A stretch of 64,000 nucleotides of DNA from Streptomyces sp. NBRC 109706 (GTDB lineage Bacteria > Actinomycetota > Actinomycetes > Streptomycetales > Streptomycetaceae), in contig NZ_BBOM01000005.1 in the NCBI RefSeq assembly GCF_000974485.1, positions 310,001 through 374,000 on the forward strand, written 5' to 3'. The translations under genes and the position numbers were made by a program. Positions 26,787 through 34,869 of this stretch are shown piece after piece (the first letter of the stretch is position 1; each line of letters begins with the position of its first letter). The notes below the pieces were generated by a model that had not been told where the DNA came from, ran no database searches, and saw only the letters and a program-made list of their open reading frames with translations.

Positions 26787-26919
26787 GCCAGGGTGTCCAC
26801 AGAGTGAAATCATCCCCACACGATGCACGCTGTGCGACGACTCGAACGTACGATGACAGCACGGGGTACCACACGAACGGCGCCAAGCGCGCCAACACAG
26901 AAGCAGCCCGGGAGGCGGC

Positions 26920-27546
26920 GTGACAGCCACTGAGCAGACCGAGGCGCGCCCGCGTGGCACCCGCCTGCCGCGCCGAGCCCGCCGCAACCAGCTGTTGGGC
27001 GCGGCGCAGGAAGTGTTTGTCGCGCAGGGCTACCACGCGGCGGCCATGGACGACATCGCCGAGCGGGCCGGAGTGAGCAAGCCGGTCCTCTACCAGCACT
27101 TCCCGGGCAAGCAGGAGCTGTATCTGGCGCTGCTCGACCAGCACTGCGAGGCGCTGGTCGCCGCGGTGCGGCAGGCCCTGGCCTCGACCAACGACAACAA
27201 GCTGCGGGTCGCCGCCGCCGTGGACGCCTACTTCGCCTTCGTCGAGCACGAGGGCGGCGCCTTCCGGCTGGTCTTCGAGTCGGACCTGACCAACGAGCCC
27301 TCGGTGCGCGAGCGGGTGGACCAGGTCTCCCTGGACTGCGCCGAGCTGGTCTGCGTGGTGATCGCGGAGGACACCGATCTGCCGCACGAGCAGGCGATGC
27401 TGCTGGCGGTCAGCCTCTGCGGGATGGCACAGGTCACGGCGCGGCACTGGCTGAGCACCGGGCAGAAGGTGCCGCGCGAGGTGGCCCACGGGCTGATCGC
27501 CTCCCTCGCCTGGCGCGGCATCGCCGGCTTCCCCATCCAGCACTGA
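26920..27546 (+). CDS. TetR-family transcriptional regulator
   Basis: A 208-residue regulator. The N-terminal HTH (about 26-72) includes MDDIAERAGVSKPVLYQHF, diagnostic of TetR proteins. The C-terminal ligand domain is helical with several cysteines (C122, C126 region), so redox or metal sensing is conceivable but unproven. The GTG start has GGGAGG upstream. It precedes the DUF3107 gene, the same pair I recall as Rv3208-Rv3208A. Target genes cannot be read from the sequence; self-control and control of neighbours are possible. Confidence 0.9.
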   Translation: MTATEQTEARPRGTRLPRRARRNQLLGAAQEVFVAQGYHAAAMDDIAERAGVSKPVLYQHFPGKQELYLALLDQHCEALVAAVRQALASTNDNKLRVAAAVDAYFAFVEHEGGAFRLVFESDLTNEPSVRERVDQVSLDCAELVCVVIAEDTDLPHEQAMLLAVSLCGMAQVTARHWLSTGQKVPREVAHGLIASLAWRGIAGFPIQH

Positions 27547-27684
27547 GGCGGGCGCCGGCGCGCGGCGCAACTGTTCGCTCAGGGCGTGGCAGATCCGCGA
27601 CGGCCATCGGGTTGACGCGGCTAACCTGTGCTGCAGAACGGCGCGGACCATCGCGCACGTGGATGACCAGCGGAGGGACAAGCC

Positions 27685-27912
27685 GTGGAGATCAAGATCG
27701 GCGTACAGCACACGCCGCGCGAGATCGTTCTTGACAGCGGACAGTCTGCCGAGGAGGTGGAGAGCGCGGTCGCTGACGCCCTCTCCGGCACCGGCAAGTT
27801 GCTCACCCTGGTCGATGTGCAGGGCCGCAAGGTGGTGATCCCCGGGGATCGCCTCGCCTATGTGGAGATCGGTCGGCCGACCGCCCGTCGGGTGGGCTTC
27901 GGAGCGCTCTGA
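27685..27912 (+). CDS. DUF3107 small conserved protein
   Basis: A 75-residue protein beginning MEIKIGVQHTPREI and ending in a basic GRPTARRVGFGAL tail, an almost invariant actinobacterial family (DUF3107; TB9.4 in mycobacteria). Function unknown. The GTG start has GGAGGGA at the right distance. It is followed at once by a perfect 18-bp hairpin, so its transcript ends there. Confidence 0.92.
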   Translation: MEIKIGVQHTPREIVLDSGQSAEEVESAVADALSGTGKLLTLVDVQGRKVVIPGDRLAYVEIGRPTARRVGFGAL

Positions 27913-27922
27913 GCTGACGACG

Positions 27923-27968
27923 CCGGACGGCGGTGGCCGGGCCCGATGGTCCGGCCACCGCCGTCCGG
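27923..27968. terminator. terminator hairpin after the DUF3107 gene
   Basis: A perfect 18-bp inverted repeat (27923-27940 with 27951-27968) and 10-nt loop, 10 bp past the stop codon. Confidence 0.9.
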
Positions 27969-28042
27969 TGTGTCAGTGGCCCCGCTTACGCTGAACGTGG
28001 TCGTCTCCGAGCCGTCGAGATCCCGAGCGTTGAGGAGGAAGG

Positions 28043-29026
28043 ATGCGTCCCATCGCCGCCCGGGCGCCCCTCGCCGGCGGGCATACGCTGGATGGTCTGC
28101 TGCTGGCGACGGCGATCGTCGGGATCTCCCTCTCCGGGCCCCTGATCGCCACGGTGGCCGCGCCGGCGCTGGCCATAGCCTTCTGGCGGAACGCGCTGGC
28201 GGTCGCCTCGCTGACGCCGGTGCTGCTGCGCGGCTCGATCCGGCGGGAGCTCGGCCGGCTGAGCCGACGCACGGTGCTGCTGTCGGCCGCCGCCGGCGGC
28301 GCGCTGGCCGCGCATTTCGCGCTCTGGCTGCCCAGCCTCCGGCTGACCTCGGTGGCCTCGTCGGTGGCGCTGGTCACCACCACCCCGATCTGGACCACGG
28401 TGCTGCTGCGGCTGCTGGGCCACCGCCCGCCCCGGCTGGTGTGGTGGGGCACGCTGCTCTCCTTCTCCGGGGTACTGCTGCTCACCGGCGTCGATCTGGG
28501 GATATCCGGGCGGGCGCTCGCCGGGGACGCGCTGGCCCTGGGCGGCGGCATGGCGGGCGCCGTCTATGTGCTGATCGGCGCCGAGGTGCGCCGCACCACG
28601 AGTACGGCCAGCTACACCCTGCTCTGCTACACCTCCGCCGCGCTGCCGCTGCTGGTCGCCGCCCTGGCCACCGGCGTCTCCCTGGGCGGCTATTCGGCGG
28701 AGACCTGGGGCAAGCTGCTGCTGTTGACGGTCGCCTCCCAGTTGCTCGGCCACTCGCTGCTCAACCGGGTGGTGCGCGGCCTCGGCCCCTCGATCACCTC
28801 CACGGCGATCCTGTTGGAGACGCCAGGGGCGGCGTTGATAGCCGCGATCTGGCTGGGCCAGTCGCCGCCGCTCGCCGCCTATCCCGCGCTGACCGTGATC
28901 CTGCTCGGCCTGACCCTGGTCATCAGGGCCGAACGCGCCGGCAGCGACCCCGCTGCCGGCACCGACCAGCCCGTTCCGTCGAGAGAGCCGCCCCGTGCCC
29001 ACACCACCCCCCGCACCCCCGCTTGA
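28043..29026 (+). CDS. EamA/DMT-family transporter
   Basis: A 327-residue membrane protein with about ten helices in two EamA repeats (for example SVALVTTTPIWTTVLLRLL in the first half and GPSITSTAILLETPGAALIA in the second). Members export amino acids or other small metabolites by secondary transport; substrate unknown. The ATG has GGAGGAAGG upstream. Its C-terminal tail is Pro/Arg-rich and overlaps the next gene by 32 bp. Confidence 0.9.
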   Translation: MRPIAARAPLAGGHTLDGLLLATAIVGISLSGPLIATVAAPALAIAFWRNALAVASLTPVLLRGSIRRELGRLSRRTVLLSAAAGGALAAHFALWLPSLRLTSVASSVALVTTTPIWTTVLLRLLGHRPPRLVWWGTLLSFSGVLLLTGVDLGISGRALAGDALALGGGMAGAVYVLIGAEVRRTTSTASYTLLCYTSAALPLLVAALATGVSLGGYSAETWGKLLLLTVASQLLGHSLLNRVVRGLGPSITSTAILLETPGAALIAAIWLGQSPPLAAYPALTVILLGLTLVIRAERAGSDPAAGTDQPVPSREPPRAHTTPRTPA

Positions 29027-29603
29027 CCTGGTGGCCGCGCGGCTGCGTTCGGCGCTCGGCGAGCCGGACGCCAGCGCCTCGGTCACCTTCCTCGGCACCG
29101 AGCGGATCGAGGTGCTGCGCTTCGCGGACGCCTCGGCCGGCCTAGTCCGCTATGCCACGCTCGGCATGTCGGCGGCGCCGATGGCCGATCCGACGTCGAT
29201 GGTCGCCGATCCCGAGGTCGGCCCGCGCGCCGAGCTGCTGCTGACCCTGCGCGGTGGGCTCGCCCCCACCGACCAGGCGCTGCGCGCGTTGGCCACGTTC
29301 GCCGCCGCGCCCCAGGTCGAGGGCGTGGTGGTGGCCCCGGGCGGCTCGCTCGACCTGGGCCAGCCGCTCTGGCCCGACGCCCCGTTCCACTCGGTGCTGG
29401 TCGGCGAGGGCGGCGGGCTGGTGCCCGATCTCGAACTGCCGGCGCCGCTCTCCCCCGTGCGGTTCCTGCCGCTGCTGCCGATGACGCCCAACGAGGCGGC
29501 CTGGAAACGGGCGCGCGGCGCGGAGGCGCTGCAGGAGCGTTGGCTCTCCCAGGGCACGGATCTCAGAGATCCCACCCGAATGGCGGTTTCGCTCGCTGAG
29601 TGA
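28995..29603 (+). CDS. suppressor-of-fused (SUFU) domain protein
   Basis: A 202-residue soluble protein. The segment VRFLPLLPMTPNEAAWKRAR followed by GAEALQERW near the end is typical of bacterial SUFU-domain proteins, which occur as immunity-like or accessory proteins of unknown role. The GTG start lies inside the end of the transporter gene, with GAGAG upstream, so the genes are coupled. A second start within the frame is possible but would cut the conserved N-terminus. Confidence 0.8.
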   Translation: MPTPPPAPPLDLVAARLRSALGEPDASASVTFLGTERIEVLRFADASAGLVRYATLGMSAAPMADPTSMVADPEVGPRAELLLTLRGGLAPTDQALRALATFAAAPQVEGVVVAPGGSLDLGQPLWPDAPFHSVLVGEGGGLVPDLELPAPLSPVRFLPLLPMTPNEAAWKRARGAEALQERWLSQGTDLRDPTRMAVSLAE

Positions 29604-29646
29604 ACCAGCTTGACGGGGGCGCGCGGCGGCGCGACTGTAGTTGCTC

Positions 29647-30288
29647 ATGAGGGGGGAACCGAGTTGCCCGAAGTGCGGGGGCCGGGTGCGGGCGCCCGGA
29701 CTCTTCGCCGACTCGTGGCAGTGTGCCTCGCACGGCGCCGTCCACCCGTTGCAACCCGTGGTCCCGCCCAGCGCGCCCTCGCTCGGCGCGGTGGCCAACC
29801 GCAGCCGGGTCCCCGTCTGGATGCCCTGGCCGCTGCCGGTCGGCTGGCTCTTCACCGGGGTCGCCGGCGCCGGCTCGGACGGCGCCGGGGCCCGGGCCAC
29901 GGTGCTGGCCTGTCGGGGCCCGGGGCCGCTCGGCGGCTCGGGCGAACTGCTGTTGGTGGCCGAGGAGTTCGGCGTCGGTCTCGGCGCCCGCTTCGCCGGC
30001 GTGCCGGAGCCGGCGGCGGGCCGCGCCCCCGCCGACGACGAGGCGTTCCGCGAGGTCAGGGTGGTGGCCGCCGGTCGCCCCATGACGCTGCGTCAGCCGC
30101 CCGGCGCCCCCGACGACCGGACGGTCTTCGTCGGAGAGTCCCAGGGCGTCCGGCTCTGGGCCGTGATCTGGCCCGAGCGGTCCGGGCTGACCCTCCACGA
30201 GGAACTGGTCCTGGCCGATCTGCGCGAGGCGGGCTCCGATCTCGACCTGGTCCCCTGCGGGGCGCTCTCCCCCCGGCTGCTGGAGTGA
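29647..30288 (+). CDS. DUF6758-like protein with N-terminal zinc-ribbon cysteines
   Basis: A 213-residue protein beginning MRGEPSCPKCGGRVRAPG, with CPKC and a later C-x2-H (CASH), probably a small zinc ribbon. The rest is a beta-rich domain without known catalytic motifs. It resembles a Streptomyces family that I recall as DUF6758; function unknown. The ATG has no SD; TTGACG (29610) and TGTAGT (29636) upstream, with a long 20-bp spacer, hint at a leaderless promoter. A TTG two codons earlier also fits the frame. Confidence 0.8.
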   Translation: MRGEPSCPKCGGRVRAPGLFADSWQCASHGAVHPLQPVVPPSAPSLGAVANRSRVPVWMPWPLPVGWLFTGVAGAGSDGAGARATVLACRGPGPLGGSGELLLVAEEFGVGLGARFAGVPEPAAGRAPADDEAFREVRVVAAGRPMTLRQPPGAPDDRTVFVGESQGVRLWAVIWPERSGLTLHEELVLADLREAGSDLDLVPCGALSPRLLE

Positions 30289-30306
30289 CCCCACCCGTCC
30301 GGCGGC

Positions 30307-30312
30307 TATCCT
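30307..30312 (+). promoter_or_regulatory. -10 element of a putative leaderless promoter (PHP gene)
   Basis: TATCCT ends 7 nt before the GTG at 30320. AGTGAC at 30284-30289 (17-bp spacer) may serve as a weak -35. Confidence 0.5.
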
Positions 30313-30319
30313 GAGCCCC

Positions 30320-31162
30320 GTGCGCATCGACCTGCACACCCATTCCACCGCGTCCGACGGCACGGCCTCCCCCGCCGAGCTGGTGCGGGCGGCCGCCGCG
30401 GCGGGGCTCGATGTCGTGGCCCTCACCGACCACGACACCGTCGCCGGCCATGCCGAGGCCGCCGCCGCGCTGCCCCGGGGGCTGACCCTGGTGCCGGGCG
30501 CCGAGCTGTCCTGCCGCCTGGACGGCGTCAGCCTCCACATGCTGGCCTACCTCTTCGACCCCGACGAGCCCCAACTCGCCAAGGAACGCCAGCTGTTGCG
30601 CGACGACCGGGTGCCCCGCGCGCAGGCCATCGTGCGCCGCCTCCAGGAACGCGGCGTCCCGATCACCTGGGAGCGGGTCCGCGAGCTGGCCAGGGGTTCG
30701 GTCGGCCGGCCGCATATCGCTGCGGCGATGGTGGAGGCCGGAGTGATCGAGGACGTGTCCGCCGCGTTCACCCTGGAGTGGATCGGCGACGGGGGCCGGG
30801 CCCATGTCGGCAAGCACGAACTGGACGCCTTCGAGGCGATCCGGCTAATCCACCAGGCCGGCGGCGTCGCCGTCTTCGCCCATCCGCTCGCCGTCAAACG
30901 CGGCCGATGCGTCCCGGAGAGCGCCATCCCGCTGCTGGCCGAGGCCGGCCTGGACGGCGTGGAGGCGGACCACTACGACCACGATCCGGCGACCCGCGAC
31001 CGGCTGCACGCGATGGCCGCCGACGTCGGCATGCTGGCCACCGGCTCAAGCGACTACCACGGCACCCGCAAGCCCTGCCCGCTCGGCCTCAACACCACGG
31101 CCCCCGACACCTACGCCGCCCTGCTGGAACGCGCCTCAGGCGGCACCCCGATCACCCGCTGA
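30320..31162 (+). CDS. PHP-domain phosphoesterase
   Basis: A 280-residue PHP-family hydrolase. Metal ligands are visible in order: HTH (H6, H8), TDHD, GAEL, FAHP and SSDYHG. The fold is shared with RNase AM/nucleoside 3',5'-bisphosphate phosphatases such as YciV, which use three metal ions; that activity is likely but not certain. It starts with GTG, apparently leaderless. Its last 11 bp overlap the convergent hydrolase gene (31152-31162). Confidence 0.9.
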   Translation: MRIDLHTHSTASDGTASPAELVRAAAAAGLDVVALTDHDTVAGHAEAAAALPRGLTLVPGAELSCRLDGVSLHMLAYLFDPDEPQLAKERQLLRDDRVPRAQAIVRRLQERGVPITWERVRELARGSVGRPHIAAAMVEAGVIEDVSAAFTLEWIGDGGRAHVGKHELDAFEAIRLIHQAGGVAVFAHPLAVKRGRCVPESAIPLLAEAGLDGVEADHYDHDPATRDRLHAMAADVGMLATGSSDYHGTRKPCPLGLNTTAPDTYAALLERASGGTPITR

Positions 31163-32012
31163 CGGAGCCCCAGAACGCGGCCAGCGCGGCGGCCGTGGCC
31201 GCCGGACGCTCCGCGTTCGGTGAATGCTCAGCGCCCTCGATCACGGTGCGGCGCGCCCGCAGCCGCTCCGCCATCAGATCCAGCTCGGGCACCGGCCAGG
31301 CCGCGTCCCGTTCCCCGGACAGCACATGCACCGGCAGCCCGGTCGCCGCCAGCGCGGCCACCCGGTCCGGCTCGTACCGCAGGGTGCGGCCCGTGTGCCG
31401 CAGCTGCGCCGGCGAGTTGGCCAGCCAGCGGCGGCGCAGAAACTCCCAGGACTCCGAGGTGTCGGCCTTCGGCTGGAGCAGCCCCCACAGCCGCCGCTGC
31501 CCCAGCAGTGGCAGCCCGAAGGACAGCGCCCGCGCCCGCCACCGCTGACCGGCGGCCACCCGGCCGGCCCCCGAGGCCATCAGGGTCAAAGAGGCGAACG
31601 GCACCCGCCCGGCCGCCGCCGACCGCAGCACGGCGCCCCGGGCGATCAGACCGCCCAACGAGTGCCCCACCAGATGCGGCGCGGTCACCGACCCCGCCCC
31701 CGACAACGATTCGGCCTGCGCCAACACGTCCTCGGCGAGCGCGCCAAGACCGTAGGAACGGCGCGCCAGGTCCCCCGTCGACTCGTACTGGCCGCGCCCG
31801 TCCACCGCCACCGCCCGGTAGCCGGCGGCGGCGATCGGCTCCAGCAGCGCGATGAAGTCCTCCTTGCTGCCGGTGAACCCCGGCACCAACAGCGCGGTCC
31901 CGGCCGGAGGCCCGCCGGGCTCGATGTCCAACACGGCGAACTCGCCCCGCCGAGTGGCCAGCGGATACGCCCGCACCCCCGACGGCGGCACCAGAAACGG
32001 CGGTCTACTCAC
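31152..32012 (-). CDS. alpha/beta hydrolase (monoacylglycerol-lipase type)
   Basis: A 286-residue serine hydrolase: oxyanion PGFTGSKED, nucleophile elbow GHSLGG, acid in SGERDAAWP and histidine in GAEHSPN. Probably cytosolic; substrate unknown. The GTG at 32012 is preferred because TACGGT lies 7 bp upstream (leaderless) and the sequence upstream is the non-coding repeat island, although the frame stays open for 600 bp. The 3' end overlaps the PHP gene by 11 bp on the opposite strand. Confidence 0.88.
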   Translation of the reverse strand: MSRPPFLVPPSGVRAYPLATRRGEFAVLDIEPGGPPAGTALLVPGFTGSKEDFIALLEPIAAAGYRAVAVDGRGQYESTGDLARRSYGLGALAEDVLAQAESLSGAGSVTAPHLVGHSLGGLIARGAVLRSAAAGRVPFASLTLMASGAGRVAAGQRWRARALSFGLPLLGQRRLWGLLQPKADTSESWEFLRRRWLANSPAQLRHTGRTLRYEPDRVAALAATGLPVHVLSGERDAAWPVPELDLMAERLRARRTVIEGAEHSPNAERPAATAAALAAFWGSVSG

Positions 32013-32019
32013 GCCCAGA

Positions 32020-32025
32020 ACCGTA
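32020..32025 (-). promoter_or_regulatory. -10 element of a putative leaderless hydrolase promoter
   Basis: Minus-strand TACGGT ends 7 nt before the GTG at 32012. No good -35 is seen; the first repeat copy begins at 32031, so the -35 region falls in repeat sequence. Confidence 0.45.
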
Positions 32026-32030
32026 CCGCC

Positions 32031-32917
32031 ATGCCGGCACCCCGGCTGCGTCCAGCCACCCACCGGACTGGGCCACGCGGCACGCCCGGCGACCGCAGAT
32101 GTAGCAGCGCCTCGGACCGGCAGACGCCGGGAAAGCAACGAACAACAGGCAACCGGACAGGCCCGGCACGCGCCGGCGACGGCCGAAGCGGGCGGCCGGC
32201 GACCGACCGGAGGCACGGCCGCACCGGGCGGCCGGCGCCCCGGAGGACGCGCGAGCCCGGGAACGCAGGCCGCGCGGCGCCCGACTGCCACCGGAGAAAC
32301 AACAACACCGAACGGCGGGCGCGGGCCGGACACGCATGCCGGCACCCCGGCTGCGTCCGGCCAGCCACCGGGCTGGGCGACAAGAAGCGCCCAACGGCGA
32401 CCGAAACGGACGCCCGGCGACTGCGGGGAGGAGCGAGGGCACGGAGCCACGACGCGGCACGCCAGGGACGGCCGAAGCCGGCGCCCCGGAGGACGCGCGA
32501 GCCCGGGAACGCAGACCGCACCCCCGGGTGGGCAACGCCCGCGCCCGGCGACCGCCGGAGAAGCAGCGACTCGGACCGGCAGACGCGGCCGGCAACCGCC
32601 GGGAAAGCAACGAACAACAGGCAACCGGACAGGCCCGGCACGTGCCGGCGACGGCCGAAGCGGGCGGCCGGCTACCGGCCCGAAGCGCGACGGCGCCGAT
32701 CGCGAGACCGAGCCGCCGGCGCGGCCGGGCGCAACGCCGGCTGGCGGGCGCGGAGCGCCCTACCGCGCGCACGCTCAACGTGCCGGCGGGCAGCTGACGG
32801 CAGGGAAGCGGGGCGACCGGAGCCCGGCCGGTGCCGGAGACGCCGCTGTCCGGTCGTCGGCCCGGGGGCCGATGACCGGACAGGTCAGGTCGTGGTGCCG
32901 TTCCGCCGGCCAGGCGA
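32031..32917. repeat. non-coding repeat island with duplicated blocks
   Basis: About 0.9 kb without a credible gene. Four blocks occur twice: A, starting ATGCCGGCACCCCGGCTGCG (32031 and 32336, about 43 bp); B, 76 bp with one mismatch (32125-32200 and 32597-32672, containing AAGCAACGAACAACAGG); C, 38 bp identical (32231-32268 and 32477-32514); and a looser D around CTCGGACCGGCAGACG (32111 and about 32570). Order is A-D-B-C then A-C-D-B, so it is not a simple tandem duplication. Long ORFs crossing it lack a start signal or family. The final 245 bp before the helicase stop show no repeat and no gene. Confidence 0.75.
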
Positions 32918-34486
32918 TCAGCTGCCGGCCGGGGTGCCGGCGCCGCCTCGGGTGCGGCGGCGACGTCGCCTGGGCGCGCGGGGGGCGTCGCCCTCCGCCG
33001 CCGGGGCAGCCGCCGGAGCCGGGACCGTGCCCTCCGCCGGGGCGGACGCCTCGCCCAGCGGCTCGCCGCCGCGCGTGCGCCGCCGCTGCCGCTTGGGCCG
33101 GGCCGGCCGCTTGGCCGGCGCCTCGGCCGCCGCGCTCTGGCCGCGCCGGCCGCCCCGCTTGGCCTGGGGGCCGCCCAGGTCCTCGACCTCTTCGGCGGCC
33201 AGGCCCGCCCTGGTGCGCTCGGCGCGCGGCAGGGTGCCTCGGGTGCCCTCGGGGATGCCGAGCTCGGCGAAGAGGTGCGGCGAGGTGGAGTACGTCTCCG
33301 GGGGGTCGGGGAACGACAGCGCCAGCGCCTTGTTGATCAGCTGCCAGCGCGGGATGTCGTCCCAGTCCACCAGGGTGACCGCGATGCCGGCGGCACCCGC
33401 GCGGCCGGTGCGGCCGATGCGGTGGAGGTAGGTCTTCTCGTCCTCGGGCGTCTGGTAGTTGATCACATGGGTGACGCCGTCCACGTCGATGCCACGGGCG
33501 GCGACATCGGTGCAGACCAGGACGTCGACCTTGCCGTTGCGGAAGGCGCGCAGCGCCTGCTCCCTGGCGCCCTGGCCGAGGTCGCCGTGGACCGCGCCGG
33601 AGGCGAAGCCACGACGGGCGAGCTGGTCGGCCACATCGGCGGCCGTCCGCTTGGTGCGGCAGAAGACCATGGCCAGGCCACGGCCGTCGGCCTGGAGGAT
33701 CCTGGCCACCATCTCCGGCTTGTCCATCGAGTGGGCCCGGTAGACATGCTGGGTGGTGTTCGCCACAGTGGCGCCCTCGTCATCCGGCGCGGTGGCCGTG
33801 ATGTGGGTGGGCTGGTTCATGTAGCGGCGGGCGAGGGCGATGACCTGGCCCGGCATGGTGGCCGAGAAGAGCATGGTCTGCCGCTTGGCCGGCAGCTGCT
33901 CGATGATCTTCTCGACGTCCGGCAGGAAGCCGAGGTCGAGCATCTCGTCGGCCTCGTCCAGCACCAGACTGCGCACCTGGGAGAGCCGCAGCTTGCGCTG
34001 TCCCGCCAGGTCGAGCAGCCGGCCCGGGGTGCCGACGACCACGTCGACGCCCTTGTTGAGCGCGTCGACCTGCGGTTCGTAGGCCCGGCCGCCGTAGATG
34101 GAGAGCACCCGGACGTTGCGGGCCTTGCCCGCGGTGAGCAGGTCGTTGGTGACCTGCTGACACAGCTCACGGGTGGGGACGACGACGAGCGCCTGGGGAG
34201 CGTCCGTGAGCTGGTCGGCCGTGGCACGGCCGGCCTCGACATCGGCGGGGACGGTGACGGCCTCCAGCAGCGGCAGGCCGAAGCCGAGGGTCTTGCCCGT
34301 GCCGGTCTTGGCCTGCCCGATGACGTCCTTGCCCGCCAGGGCGACGGGAAGCGTCATCTCCTGGATGGGGAACGGGCTGGTGATGCCGACGGCTTCAAGA
34401 GCCTCGGCGGTCTCGGCGAGGATGCCGAGATCTCGAAATGTCGTGGTAGCGGACAGCGTGGTTGCCTCTTCTGTGTGACGCGGCAC
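32918..34486 (-). CDS. DEAD-box ATP-dependent RNA helicase (RhlE/DeaD type)
   Basis: A 522-residue helicase with all core motifs: Q-motif (FPIQEMTLP), I (AKTGTGKT), Ia (PTRELCQQ), II (DEAD), III (SAT), IV-V (ARGIDVDG) and VI (HRIGRTGRAG). The C-terminal 130 residues are a basic, Arg/Gly/Pro-rich tail (KRQRRRTRGGEP, PRRRRRRTRGG) for RNA binding. It probably unwinds structured RNA in the cold or during ribosome assembly and RNA decay. The GTG at 34486 lacks an SD; a CTG at 34456 (L11) has GAAGAGG eight bases upstream and would start just before the conserved TTFRDLG. M. tuberculosis rhlE sits in the same context. Confidence 0.93.
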   Translation of the reverse strand: MPRHTEEATTLSATTTFRDLGILAETAEALEAVGITSPFPIQEMTLPVALAGKDVIGQAKTGTGKTLGFGLPLLEAVTVPADVEAGRATADQLTDAPQALVVVPTRELCQQVTNDLLTAGKARNVRVLSIYGGRAYEPQVDALNKGVDVVVGTPGRLLDLAGQRKLRLSQVRSLVLDEADEMLDLGFLPDVEKIIEQLPAKRQTMLFSATMPGQVIALARRYMNQPTHITATAPDDEGATVANTTQHVYRAHSMDKPEMVARILQADGRGLAMVFCRTKRTAADVADQLARRGFASGAVHGDLGQGAREQALRAFRNGKVDVLVCTDVAARGIDVDGVTHVINYQTPEDEKTYLHRIGRTGRAGAAGIAVTLVDWDDIPRWQLINKALALSFPDPPETYSTSPHLFAELGIPEGTRGTLPRAERTRAGLAAEEVEDLGGPQAKRGGRRGQSAAAEAPAKRPARPKRQRRRTRGGEPLGEASAPAEGTVPAPAAAPAAEGDAPRAPRRRRRRTRGGAGTPAGS

Positions 34487-34855
34487 ACGGCGGCGAGGCG
34501 GGTCTGCGTACCGCGTCGTTGCCTGGGCGGCCTTGGGGGGCCGGCCAGTCGGCGCGGGACCCGGTCGTCTCGCTCAAGCGCAAGCACCGCGCGAGCGGGT
34601 CCCTCGTGCCGCGTTTCGTGCGGGGCGCACGATCCGCGTGAGGGCTGGTCAAGTCGGAGCCGATCGGGCCACCGACCGGACATCCGCAGGGGCCCTGGGG
34701 CTCCGCGTGTTCCGGGCCCAGGAAACTCCAGCTTGGGATGGGACCCACCGCGTCCGGGCGAGCCTCTATAGCACTGTACCTCGGAACCACGCACATATGG
34801 CAGGCCCCGTTTCGGAGGCCGTCTTCCCCGGCTCCTCGGTTCCCTGCCCTGGGAC
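34487..34855 (-). promoter_or_regulatory. intergenic/leader region of the DEAD-box helicase with a strong hairpin
   Basis: A 370-bp gap between divergent genes with no ORF of note. On the helicase strand a two-part hairpin is visible: outer stem GGGACCCG (34556-34563) with CGGGTCCC (34596-34603) and inner stem CTCGC (34569-34573) with GCGAG (34591-34595). A minus-strand TACAGT (34773-34778) may be a -10, which would give a roughly 280-nt structured 5' leader. A structured leader is typical of cold-regulated helicases; this is inference. Confidence 0.4.
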
Positions 34856-34861
34856 TATTCT
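34856..34861 (+). promoter_or_regulatory. -10 element of a putative leaderless promoter (ferritin-like gene)
   Basis: TATTCT ends 8 nt before the ATG at 34870, which has no SD sequence. Confidence 0.5.
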
Positions 34862-34869
34862 CCTTGGCC

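Noticed and set aside
32005..33336. Several frames of 150-490 codons in the 32-kb repeat island
   Set aside because: Low-complexity, repeat-derived, no start signal, and they overlap the convincing hydrolase or helicase genes.
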